NCBI GenBank assembly: GCA_004322375.1
Contig: SCUC01000260.1
Span: forward strand, 1 to 19,144
Length of the DNA: 19,144 bases
From: Bacteroidota bacterium
GTDB lineage: Bacteria > Bacteroidota > Ignavibacteria > UBA10030 > SZUA-254
Direction of reading: 5' to 3'
Under the pieces are notes generated by a model. That model had not been told where the DNA came from, made no database searches, and saw only the letters and a program-made list of their open reading frames with translations. This document shows positions 1 to 7,852 of the stretch, one piece after another (the stretch's first letter is position 1; each line of letters begins with the position of its first letter). The translations under genes were made by a program, and so were the position numbers.

Positions 1-1
1 A

Positions 2-14
2 TCCGCCAAGGCGG
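2..14. repeat. TCCGCC-NN-GGCGGA palindrome, copy 1 (left edge)
   Basis: TCCGCCAAGGCGG at the window edge, ending in G instead of A. It sits just upstream of the first gene, which supports a start for that gene after this point and within the window. Confidence 0.6.
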
Positions 15-32
15 GCTCAACATGACAAAAGA

Positions 33-1418
33 GTGGTTTTTCAAAGCCTTCTACTGCTCTGTTTACTGTTAGTTTCAGCCGCTGGATTTGGGCAGAATTA
101 TAAGCTCCTCCAGTCGCACGTAAGCGCAGGGGGCGGTAACTCCTCTTCCGCCTCCTACGTTAATATCCACAGCGTAGGTGAATACAACGCGGGAAGTTCT
201 GAATCCAATCATTACAGCAGCGCGGGCGTGTGGGAATTTTATGCCTCACAGCAGCTATCGCTCTTTTCCGTCTCCGTTGCGCCCTCGTGGAACATGCTCT
301 CACTCCCGGTAACCGTGACTGATTTCCGTAAAACAACGCTCTTCCCCACGGCGGCTTCCTCGGCTTTTCTCTACTCCGGCGGGTATCAACAAAAAGACAC
401 GCTCACCAATGGCACAGGATATTGGGTAAAGTTTGATGCAGGGGAAGATATTACTCTAACCGGATTCCCCAGAACAAAAGATTCTATCTCCGTGAACAAT
501 AAATGGAACATGATCGGTACGATTTCGATGCCGGTGCCGGTCAGTAACATACTCCAGGTTCCCTCCGGTATCGTTACCTCTTCGTTCTTCGGATACGATG
601 ACGGTTATGGTGAAGCCGATGTACTGGAACCCGGAAAAGCCTACTGGGTGAAAACCAATAGAAACGGCAAGCTTGTTCTCAATGCCTCGCTTGCTTCAAA
701 GCGACAACACAATTCCGTTGCTGCGAACAAGTCCGGCGATGAGCTCAATTCTATTCTCCTCGAAGAACCGGGAGCGGTCGCGAAAGCTAAACGAAAACAA
801 TTGAAGCTGGTATTCGGCATACAAGAATCGTCGGCTGAAACGGAGACGGGTATGTTCGAAATGCCTCCCGCTCCTCCGGCAGGCTCAACGGACATCAGGT
901 TCGCGTCGAATCAATTTGGCGAGTTGATTCCTAAAGAGCTGAAGGAACCGAAAGAATTTCCCATTCTCATTCAAACGCAGAACGCATCGCTCAAGCTGAG
1001 CTGGAATATTACGCAAAAAACAAATCTGAAATATTCGTTCCTCGAAAAAACAGGAAAGAAAATTACGGCAGCCATTCCACTCTCAGGAAATAGCTCGGCA
1101 GTGCTCCATCCATCGGAAGATAAAAAGTACGTTCTCCGCGTTGAGCCTCTGCCAAACGTCTATGCGTTATACCAGAACTATCCCAACCCGTTCAATCCTG
1201 CAACGGTTATCAACTACACGCTTCCCGTAGCAAGCCGGGTTTTGCTGAAAGTGTACAACCTGCTTGGGCAAGAAGTAGCAACACTCGTAGATGAGATGCA
1301 AGATGCAGGGTTCAAATCGCAGAATTGGGATGCGACAGGGTTTGCAAGCGGAATGTACTACTACCGGTTGCAAGCAGGGGATTTTGTCGAGACAAAAAAA
1401 CTACTATTAGTAAAATAA
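33..1418 (+). CDS. Secreted surface protein with T9SS C-terminal sorting domain
   Basis: A protein of about 461 aa with a hydrophobic signal peptide (residues ~2-20, ending AAGFGQ). It is followed by a short Ser/Gly-rich segment and then a two-fold module with W86-N-M, G129-Y-W-V-K, W158-N-M-I-G and G201-K-A-Y-W-V-K. Next come an E276-M-P-P-A-P-P-A-G linker, a beta-rich stretch, and a T9SS type A sorting domain from Y377 to the end (NYPNPFNP, YNLLGQEVATLVDE, GMYYYRLQAGDF, KKLLLVK). That tail directs export through the type IX system and attachment or release at the cell surface; the role of the mature protein is unknown. The start is uncertain. The reading frame opens with GTG at 33, which leaves no positive n-region. 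An ATG at 22 in another frame joins this frame if the T5 run at 37-41 had one more T, giving MTKEWFFQSLLLLC. The architecture matches 9344-10762. Confidence 0.85.
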   Translation: MVFQSLLLLCLLLVSAAGFGQNYKLLQSHVSAGGGNSSSASYVNIHSVGEYNAGSSESNHYSSAGVWEFYASQQLSLFSVSVAPSWNMLSLPVTVTDFRKTTLFPTAASSAFLYSGGYQQKDTLTNGTGYWVKFDAGEDITLTGFPRTKDSISVNNKWNMIGTISMPVPVSNILQVPSGIVTSSFFGYDDGYGEADVLEPGKAYWVKTNRNGKLVLNASLASKRQHNSVAANKSGDELNSILLEEPGAVAKAKRKQLKLVFGIQESSAETETGMFEMPPAPPAGSTDIRFASNQFGELIPKELKEPKEFPILIQTQNASLKLSWNITQKTNLKYSFLEKTGKKITAAIPLSGNSSAVLHPSEDKKYVLRVEPLPNVYALYQNYPNPFNPATVINYTLPVASRVLLKVYNLLGQEVATLVDEMQDAGFKSQNWDATGFASGMYYYRLQAGDFVETKKLLLVK

Positions 1419-1545
1419 TAAGCTGTAATTTTACCTACGTTTGTGAAACTCTTCAAGGTGTTTTTCTAATGGGTACTTCTAAAAACTAAAGTAGCCTGTC
1501 ATTCCCTACGGGTCTTTGACCGAACCCCAGCTTCATCGGGGCGAG

Positions 1546-1559
1546 TCCGCCGAGGCGGA
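1546..1559. repeat. TCCGCC-NN-GGCGGA palindrome, copy 2
   Basis: TCCGCCGAGGCGGA forms a 6 bp stem. It is one of five occurrences of the same motif in the window, the others being at 2-14 (last base G), 12379-12392, 14090-14103 and 18468-18481, all outside genes. Confidence 0.75.
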
Positions 1560-1599
1560 TCAATGCCCAAACAATTTCAATTCCTCAAGTATTGAGATT

Positions 1600-1636
1600 C
1601 CTTCCCGCAGGGCGAGACTTCGCTCCTGCGGGAAGG
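1600..1636. repeat. Long perfect hairpin in the leader of the propeller gene
   Basis: Arms CCTTCCCGCAGG (1600-1611) and CCTGCGGGAAGG (1625-1636) are exact reverse complements. Inside them GCGA (1612-1615) pairs with TCGC (1620-1623) around a GACT loop, leaving one bulged T. No T-run follows on either strand, so this is not a typical Rho-independent terminator. It looks like an intergenic palindromic repeat or a leader RNA hairpin. Confidence 0.75.
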
Positions 1637-1728
1637 ACAGTCGGACGCGAGTTTTTGGAACCACCCTTAAATTTAATCATCGTTTTTGCTATCAATCTAG
1701 TTTTTTAAAAAAATATGGAAATACTATA

Positions 1729-4542
1729 ATGAAATATATTTCTCTGCCGTTCATATACAAGGTTATTCTTGCTGTATTCTGTTTTCAACTCGAGACTTCT
1801 CTTCTTGCTCAATGGTCCTCCAACCCGGCTGTAAACACCCCTATCTCGGCGGCGCCAGTATATCAAGACTATCCTACCATTACCAGTGACGGCACAGGAG
1901 GAGCTATCATTACCTGGGAGGATAGGCGCGAAGGCGCCGGCTTCGTTAACATTTATGCTCAGCGAATCAACAACAAAGGTGTAGTACAGTGGACAACAAA
2001 CGGCGTCGCCATCTCGACTGCGTCAGGCGCTCAAGACAAGCCTGTCATTATCGGCGATGGTGCAGGAGGCGCCATCATTGCCTGGAATGATAAGCGCAGT
2101 GGAAGCTATGACATCTACGCACAGAGGATTGATAGCGCTGGCATTGTGCAGTGGACAACAAACGGCGTCGCTATATCGGCGGCGGCAGGCGTACAAAGAG
2201 AAGTCGCTCTCGCCGGCGACGACTCAGGAGGCGCAATCATCACCTGGAAAGACAACCGCGGAGGTACGGAAGACATCTACGCACAGCGTATCAATAGCGC
2301 AGGCGCCGTGCAGTGGACAACAGATGGCGTCGCCATCTCAATGGCGGCAAACATTCAAGATTTACCCGCCATCACCGGCGACGGCTCAGGAGGCGCCATC
2401 ATCACCTGGCGTGATTTCCGCAGCAATACTGCATATGACATCTACGCCCAGCGAGTCAGTAGCTCTGGCATTGTGCAATGGACAACTGACGGCATCGCCA
2501 TCACGATAGCGACAAACGATCAAGATGCCCACGCCATCACCGGCGACAACTCCGGAGGCGCTATCATCACCTGGATGGACAAGCGTAGCGGAAGCTATGA
2601 CATCTACGCCCAACGCATCGATAGCGCAGGAGCCGTGATGTGGACCACGAACGGTGTTGCCATCTCAACAGCAGGAAGCGGACAGGTCAATCCCGTCATC
2701 ACGAGCGACGGTACAGGCGGCGGCATCATCAGCTGGCATGACGAGCGCAGTGGCAGCTTTGACATTTATGCTCAGCGAATCAGCATCGCCGGGGCTGTGC
2801 AGTGGACCGGGAACGGCGTAGCAATCTCGACGGCGACAAACATTCAAACGCATTCCATGATAACCGGTGACGGCTCCGGAGGCGCTATCATCGCCTGGGA
2901 AGACCAACGCAATGGCGGTTTAGACATCTATGCCCGGCGAATCAATAGCGCTGGCGCTCTGCAATGGACCGGGAACGGCGTCGCAATCTCGACTGCTTCA
3001 AACGATCAATGGTTTCACACGCTGATTAGCGATGGTTCGGGAGGCGCAATTATCACCTGGGCTGACTGGCGACCATCCACGCACTCTGACATTTACGCCC
3101 AGAGAATATTAGCTGGCGGCATGCTCGCATCCAACGACCCAACAATTACAGGAGTAGCTAATCCTGATACCGTACAAGCAGGAAATTCAACTATACTTAC
3201 CGGAATTGTTGTCGCTGGTACAGGCCCGGCAAGTACAGGTCTGACAGTAACAGGAAACCTTCTCTCTATCGGCGGAAGTGCATCACAAGCATTTTATGAT
3301 GATGGCACTCATGGCGATACAACAGGCGGGAACGGGGTATTTACGTTTACTGCACCTGTTCCATCGAATACGACCGCGGGCGTAAAAAACGTAACGCTTA
3401 TTGTTTCTGATGAGCAGGAACGCTCAGATACTGCAAGCGTCAACCTTGTTGTTCTCCCCTACCCATGCGCAACAATAACGCTTATGCCTGCTTCGTTGCC
3501 GGATGATTCTGTTGGTCATCCATATAATGATACTGTCACGGCAAGCGGAGGTACGCCGCCGTACTCGTATTCCGTCTCTGCAGGTAGCTTGCCAAAAGGC
3601 ATAATTCTTTCTCCGGGCGGTGTTGTAAGCGGCACTCTCGATTCCTCTGGAACATTTTCATTTACAGTAACTGCAACAGATAGCAACGGCTGTACAGGGG
3701 AAAAACCATATATGATTACTATCTCAGAAACGGAAATTTCTCTTGCCGTTCCTGTAGAAGCGTCATGGAACATTGTCTCCAATCCGCTTCTCGTTTCTAA
3801 CGATTCGGCTCGTGTTTTATTTCCCGCATCTGTCGGGAGCGCATTTATGTTCTCGCCGGCAGATGGATACCTGACATCAGCAAAGATGATAAACGGTAAA
3901 GGATATTGGCTGAAATTTTCATCTGCGGTCACTGAAACAATAACAGGAGCTTCCCTGCTCACAGATACTATACATGTTTCCGCAGGATGGAATATTATCG
4001 GCTCTATTTCTTTTCCTCTAGCTGTAACAGACATCATATCCATTCCCCCCGAAATGATAACATCCCAATTTTTCGGTTATGCCCTGGGTTACACTTCAAG
4101 CGATACAATATATCCCGGGAAAGGGTATTGGGTAAAAACTGCCTTCGAGGGAGAATTAATTTTATCATCATTGCCTGCTCGAACGAATGCTGCGGGAAAG
4201 ATTTCAATCATTAATATCTCTGAACTTCCACCTTCTCCTCCTGATGGTGAACTGTTGCAACAGGGTAAACAAACACCAGGTCTATTGTTACTGAATCAAA
4301 ACTACCCCAACCCGTTTAATCCCACAACGGTTATCAACTATACGCTGCTGGTTGAAAGCCATGTCGTGTTGAAGGTCTTTAATCTTCTGGGAGAGGAAGT
4401 GGAAACGCTTGTTAATGAGATGCAGGACGCAGGGTTCAAATCGCAGGCATGGGATGCGACAGGGTTTGCAAGCGGAATGTACTACTACCGGTTGCAAGCA
4501 GGGGATTTTGTTGATACAAAAAAACTACTGTTGGTCAAATAA
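1729..4542 (+). CDS. Secreted beta-propeller-like repeat protein with Ig-like domains and T9SS sorting domain
   Basis: The 937 aa product starts at ATG 1729, chosen because MKYISLPFIYKVILAVFCFQ forms a clear signal peptide; the open frame upstream crosses intergenic palindromes. Residues ~30-465 contain eight ~52-residue repeats with the pattern GGAIITW-x-D-x-R ... DIYAQRI-x-S-x-G-x-VQWT-x-NGVAIS. The region begins with the second half of a repeat and ends with the first half, as in beta-propellers closed by a shared blade. An Ig-like segment follows (~470-575), then a He_PIG-type putative Ig domain (~580-669, containing GGTPPYSYSVSAGSLPKGI). The two-fold WNM module comes next (W680, G725-Y-W-L-K, W754, G797-K-G-Y-W-V-K), then ELPPSPPDG and a T9SS tail from ~852. 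The protein is probably a cell-surface or released binding protein; its ligand is unknown. The long Ig linker found before the tail in the proteins at 33-1418 and 9344-10762 is missing here. Confidence 0.88.
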   Translation: MKYISLPFIYKVILAVFCFQLETSLLAQWSSNPAVNTPISAAPVYQDYPTITSDGTGGAIITWEDRREGAGFVNIYAQRINNKGVVQWTTNGVAISTASGAQDKPVIIGDGAGGAIIAWNDKRSGSYDIYAQRIDSAGIVQWTTNGVAISAAAGVQREVALAGDDSGGAIITWKDNRGGTEDIYAQRINSAGAVQWTTDGVAISMAANIQDLPAITGDGSGGAIITWRDFRSNTAYDIYAQRVSSSGIVQWTTDGIAITIATNDQDAHAITGDNSGGAIITWMDKRSGSYDIYAQRIDSAGAVMWTTNGVAISTAGSGQVNPVITSDGTGGGIISWHDERSGSFDIYAQRISIAGAVQWTGNGVAISTATNIQTHSMITGDGSGGAIIAWEDQRNGGLDIYARRINSAGALQWTGNGVAISTASNDQWFHTLISDGSGGAIITWADWRPSTHSDIYAQRILAGGMLASNDPTITGVANPDTVQAGNSTILTGIVVAGTGPASTGLTVTGNLLSIGGSASQAFYDDGTHGDTTGGNGVFTFTAPVPSNTTAGVKNVTLIVSDEQERSDTASVNLVVLPYPCATITLMPASLPDDSVGHPYNDTVTASGGTPPYSYSVSAGSLPKGIILSPGGVVSGTLDSSGTFSFTVTATDSNGCTGEKPYMITISETEISLAVPVEASWNIVSNPLLVSNDSARVLFPASVGSAFMFSPADGYLTSAKMINGKGYWLKFSSAVTETITGASLLTDTIHVSAGWNIIGSISFPLAVTDIISIPPEMITSQFFGYALGYTSSDTIYPGKGYWVKTAFEGELILSSLPARTNAAGKISIINISELPPSPPDGELLQQGKQTPGLLLLNQNYPNPFNPTTVINYTLLVESHVVLKVFNLLGEEVETLVNEMQDAGFKSQAWDATGFASGMYYYRLQAGDFVDTKKLLLVK

Positions 4543-4687
4543 CGAGTTTGCATTCCCATTAGCTGGGCGGTCATGGACCGTGACAGCCTGAAGGGTTGAA
4601 CTGCCTTGATATTAGTATCCTTTAAAAGTAGAAAAGTAGAATCTCGATTTTCTTGTACAATCTACACTAAAATTTTTATCAAAATAA

Positions 4688-7615
4688 ATGAAGACGATAA
4701 CCCCCCCTTTCAGATGGCTATCAACATTGGTAGTTGTACTCTCTATTACCACGGCTAATTCAACTCCGGTAATTTGTCAATCGAAGTACTCCGTGATAGA
4801 TCTGGGAACGCTTGGCTCTTCCTCCTATGCTACAGCAATCAATGATAGCGGACAGGTTGTTGGTTATTCTCAACAATCCACTACGCTTGGCTTTTTTTGG
4901 CAAAATGGTATCATCACTAATATTGGAGGCCTTGAACATGACCGTCCCTCGCACGCATTTGGAATCAACAATTCCGGTCAGGTCGTCGGAGCTGCAATAG
5001 TGTTCCTGCCCGATTCGGTGGTCAAGCCCCGGGCGGTCAAGTGGAAGTCCGGTGTGTTGACTTCGCTTCAACAACCTCAAAACGCATCCGGAACCTCTGC
5101 GCTCTGCATTAATAATAATAACGTGATAGTAGGTTTTTCTGCTTTTTTCGGGCAAATGCCCAGTGGGGCTGCCACCCGGTGGGTCAATGGCTCTCCAAGC
5201 ATTCTTGCCGCACCTTCAGTACCTCAGTTGTTGGGCTACTCTGCGCAACGGATTAACGACAGTGGTGTAATTATTGGTTATGCGTTTACCTCGACGAGTG
5301 AATTCTTTGGAGTTGTTTGGCGGAATGGTAATCCGGATGTCATCGAAATTCCCGTACTATCTGACATCAATGACAGCGGCATTGTTATCGGAAATAGCTC
5401 GGATGCAAATACTGGATTTGTCTGGCGAAGAGGTGTCGGAATAATGAAAACTATTCCTGATTTCCTCCCAACCGCACTTAATAATCACGGCGACATTGTT
5501 GGAGTCAGCGATGGACGGGCTGCCATTTACAAAGATACTACAGTAGTTGACCTTAATTCTTTGGTTGACTCTGCATCGGGTTGGCAACTGCTCCGTGCAA
5601 CCGATATTAACGATGAGGGGGAAATTGTTGGTCAGGGCATGCATAACGGGCAAACGCGTGCGTTTTTGTTGAAGCCGATGCAGGTACGTCGTCCGGTCCT
5701 TCTTATCCCCGGCATCGGCGCAACGTATCCGGCTGATGTCAACGACATCGGACCATGGATGTTTACAAGGGGCATCCATCCTACCGGATTGCAGCTTGAT
5801 CCTCTGGCGCATGCCTATGACGACTTGCTCCAAACCCTAAAAAATGTCGGGTATGTAGAAGGAAAAGACCTCTTTGTCGTCAACTACGATTGGAGGGTTC
5901 CACCGGGCCCGTCAGATAATGTTTTCGATGGAGTTGTGGACGGTCTCAGCGCCTCCTCCATTACGGATGGGGTTTTCGAATATGCAGTTGACTATTTGGG
6001 ATATTATCTTCAGCAGGCAATGGATGCATGGGAGATAAGTTACCCTGGTAATCCTCTCGATTCAGTGAACCTCATTGTCCATAGCACCGGTGGGCTGGTA
6101 GCGCGAACGTATATCCAGAGTTCCGCTTATGGTGGAACGTTTGATGGAACCAAAACCCTACCGGTGGTGGATAATCTTATCATGGTCGGTGTCCCCAATC
6201 GCGGAGCTTCCAAAGCCTGGAATCCATTGCATGATAACTGGGGAGTTGATATCGCGTTCCAGCTTGTCCTATCAAAAATTTTGAATATGGGTTATCAAAA
6301 GGTCATGGCTGGAGCAACCATCACAGGACCGGATCTTGATATCAGTCTGAATTCCATCATGCCTCCCGAATGTGATGACCTGTCGGAGATTTGCTTTATT
6401 AATCAATTTAACCAGACGGCACGTTCTCTGCTTGCCACGTATGATTTTATCGATTTTGGGAGCGGGTTTACTAATGTTAATAACAATTCCTCCGTTCGAA
6501 ACAACCTGATATTGGATTTGAATGCCGGATTGGATCTTGTCCTTAATGGAGACCCCAACGCTTTTGCTGAGAAGGCTTCTGTTACGGTAATTTATGCTAC
6601 CAATGTTGCTACCCCTACTGCCGTTGCAGAAAAGGTTGGACCCGAAGGAGGAGAAAATGCCATTGTTAAATTTAACGACTTTAGCGCTCGTGATGCTCAG
6701 ACTGATGAAGTTTGGTATGACGATATCGTGGCGCCATCAAGCGGCGATGGAACGGTACCCATAGAATCTTCCTCCGGTCAGTTTATCGGTGACTCCAGGG
6801 TGAACCTCAAACCATTTGCTAAGGGAAGTAACACTTCGGATGACGTCTCCCATCTCGGATTAATGTACAATCGGGATGTCCAAGAGGAAATCCTAACCAT
6901 TGTAAAGGCATCGTTCGAAAGTAATGACATCTCCACCGACCATCATTCCGCTATCGCTCCCCTCTTTTCAACGGCAGTAAACGTTGTTGGAAACATCATC
7001 GGCGGCAGCATTCTTAGGGCGTTATTAGATCCCGTTGAGGGATTCATCGTTGATGGTCAGGGACGACGTCTGGGGTTCAGTACAGAAACCGGTGCTGTGA
7101 CTGAGATACCCGGTAGCCTCTGGTTTGGAAATGCCGATGGCATGGGGTGGGTGTTGGAGCCGTTGATGCAGCCTGTGTCATTACAGTTATTGGGATTGGA
7201 CAGCACATACTACACTATGGTCAGCGTTCTGAGCGATGACGGTACCGGGGGGCTGATTGATGAAGGCATTCTCGCGGCTGGCGCCTCGCGAGTTCTGCCA
7301 CTCCCTATAACTACAACAGATGTTGATCATAGGAAACAGTTCTCAAACCCGGATGCATACGGCTTGGCGCAAAACTTCCCCAACCCCTTCAATCCATCAA
7401 CAATTATCAAGTACCAGCTAACAGGGAAAAGTTATGTTACGTTGAAGGTCTATAACACCCTAGGACAGCTTGTTGCGACTCTTGTTGATGAAATTCAGGA
7501 AGCAGGATTTAAGTCGCAGACATGGGATGCAACCGGGTTTCCAAGCGGCATCTACTATTACCGCCTGCAAGCTGGAGATTTTGTTGAGATGAAAAAATTA
7601 CTCTTGGTCAAATAA
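4688..7615 (+). CDS. Secreted HAF-repeat / LCAT-like alpha/beta hydrolase with T9SS sorting domain
   Basis: The 975 aa product has a signal peptide (residues 1-~30, LSTLVVVLSITTANSTPVICQ). Residues ~35-330 hold seven HAF-type repeats, each with I-N-D/N-S-G-x-V-V-G (for example YATAINDSGQVVGYS). Residues ~335-750 are an alpha/beta hydrolase resembling the LCAT/PGAP1 lipases: LLIPGIGA at the oxyanion strand, the nucleophile elbow V-H-S466-T-G-G-L-V-A-R, the likely acid D687 in GDGTVP, and the likely base H722 in VSHLGL. The elbow has Val in place of the usual first Gly. The T9SS sorting domain runs from Y891 (NFPNPFNP) to the end. It is probably an exported esterase, lipase or acyltransferase acting outside the cell; the substrate is not visible in the sequence. 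The start codon is the first ATG before the signal peptide, and no strong Shine-Dalgarno sequence is present. The last ~85 codons and the 3' flank resemble the end of 9344-10762. Confidence 0.88.
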   Translation: MKTITPPFRWLSTLVVVLSITTANSTPVICQSKYSVIDLGTLGSSSYATAINDSGQVVGYSQQSTTLGFFWQNGIITNIGGLEHDRPSHAFGINNSGQVVGAAIVFLPDSVVKPRAVKWKSGVLTSLQQPQNASGTSALCINNNNVIVGFSAFFGQMPSGAATRWVNGSPSILAAPSVPQLLGYSAQRINDSGVIIGYAFTSTSEFFGVVWRNGNPDVIEIPVLSDINDSGIVIGNSSDANTGFVWRRGVGIMKTIPDFLPTALNNHGDIVGVSDGRAAIYKDTTVVDLNSLVDSASGWQLLRATDINDEGEIVGQGMHNGQTRAFLLKPMQVRRPVLLIPGIGATYPADVNDIGPWMFTRGIHPTGLQLDPLAHAYDDLLQTLKNVGYVEGKDLFVVNYDWRVPPGPSDNVFDGVVDGLSASSITDGVFEYAVDYLGYYLQQAMDAWEISYPGNPLDSVNLIVHSTGGLVARTYIQSSAYGGTFDGTKTLPVVDNLIMVGVPNRGASKAWNPLHDNWGVDIAFQLVLSKILNMGYQKVMAGATITGPDLDISLNSIMPPECDDLSEICFINQFNQTARSLLATYDFIDFGSGFTNVNNNSSVRNNLILDLNAGLDLVLNGDPNAFAEKASVTVIYATNVATPTAVAEKVGPEGGENAIVKFNDFSARDAQTDEVWYDDIVAPSSGDGTVPIESSSGQFIGDSRVNLKPFAKGSNTSDDVSHLGLMYNRDVQEEILTIVKASFESNDISTDHHSAIAPLFSTAVNVVGNIIGGSILRALLDPVEGFIVDGQGRRLGFSTETGAVTEIPGSLWFGNADGMGWVLEPLMQPVSLQLLGLDSTYYTMVSVLSDDGTGGLIDEGILAAGASRVLPLPITTTDVDHRKQFSNPDAYGLAQNFPNPFNPSTIIKYQLTGKSYVTLKVYNTLGQLVATLVDEIQEAGFKSQTWDATGFPSGIYYYRLQAGDFVEMKKLLLVK

Positions 7616-7666
7616 TTCCTCCACCGTCCCGGAAGTTCTCTTTCAAAGATCGTTGTAACTTAGCGC
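7616..7666. repeat. 3' flank shared with 10763-10814
   Basis: After the stop of the lipase gene, about 50 bp (AATTC ... CCCGGAAGTTCTC ... TTCAAA ... TAGCGC) match the 3' flank of the gene at 9344-10762, with scattered differences. Similarity between these two genes therefore continues past the coding tail. The rest of the gap to 7852 shows only an AATAAT/ATTATT palindrome near 7779-7804. Confidence 0.65.
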
Positions 7667-7852
7667 TATATCGTTAGTTTCTGTTACTTAGACTCTCGGT
7701 TTCCATTTTGGTTTATTCTCTATCGCTTGTTAGTTCTCGAACAATCCTAGTCTTGTGACCCTGTTAAAAATTAGAATTACTTGGAAATAATCAATTATTC
7801 AAGTAGATTCAACTTAAATCACAATTCTATCATTAATTTCATTGAGGGCGTT

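Larger units (their letters stand above)
1419..1728. other. Intergenic region rich in short palindromes
   Basis: These 310 bp hold no credible gene. They contain CCCTACGGG and GGTC-TTT-GACC (1511-1521), a CCCC/GGGG pair near 1525-1541, the TCCGCC-GA-GGCGGA palindrome (1546-1559) and a long hairpin (1600-1636). The reading frame of the next gene happens to stay open across all of this from 1516, but the signal peptide only begins at 1729. No clear promoter was recognised. Confidence 0.7.

Noticed and set aside
1516..1728. 71-codon N-terminal extension of the propeller protein
   Set aside because: It crosses intergenic palindromes and would bury the signal peptide that starts at 1729.
1810..3120. 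DNA tandem repeat of ~155 bp as a separate mobile or regulatory repeat
   Set aside because: It is fully explained by the protein repeat within one continuous reading frame.
7779..7804. Operator-like palindrome ACTTG..AATAAT-CA-ATTATT..CAAGT
   Set aside because: It is imperfect and AT-rich, with no promoter elements I can place around it; too weak to call a regulatory site.
7781..7852. 24-codon N-terminal extension of the chaperone-tailed protein
   Set aside because: The signal peptide begins at ATG 7853 and the upstream codons look like AT-rich leader.
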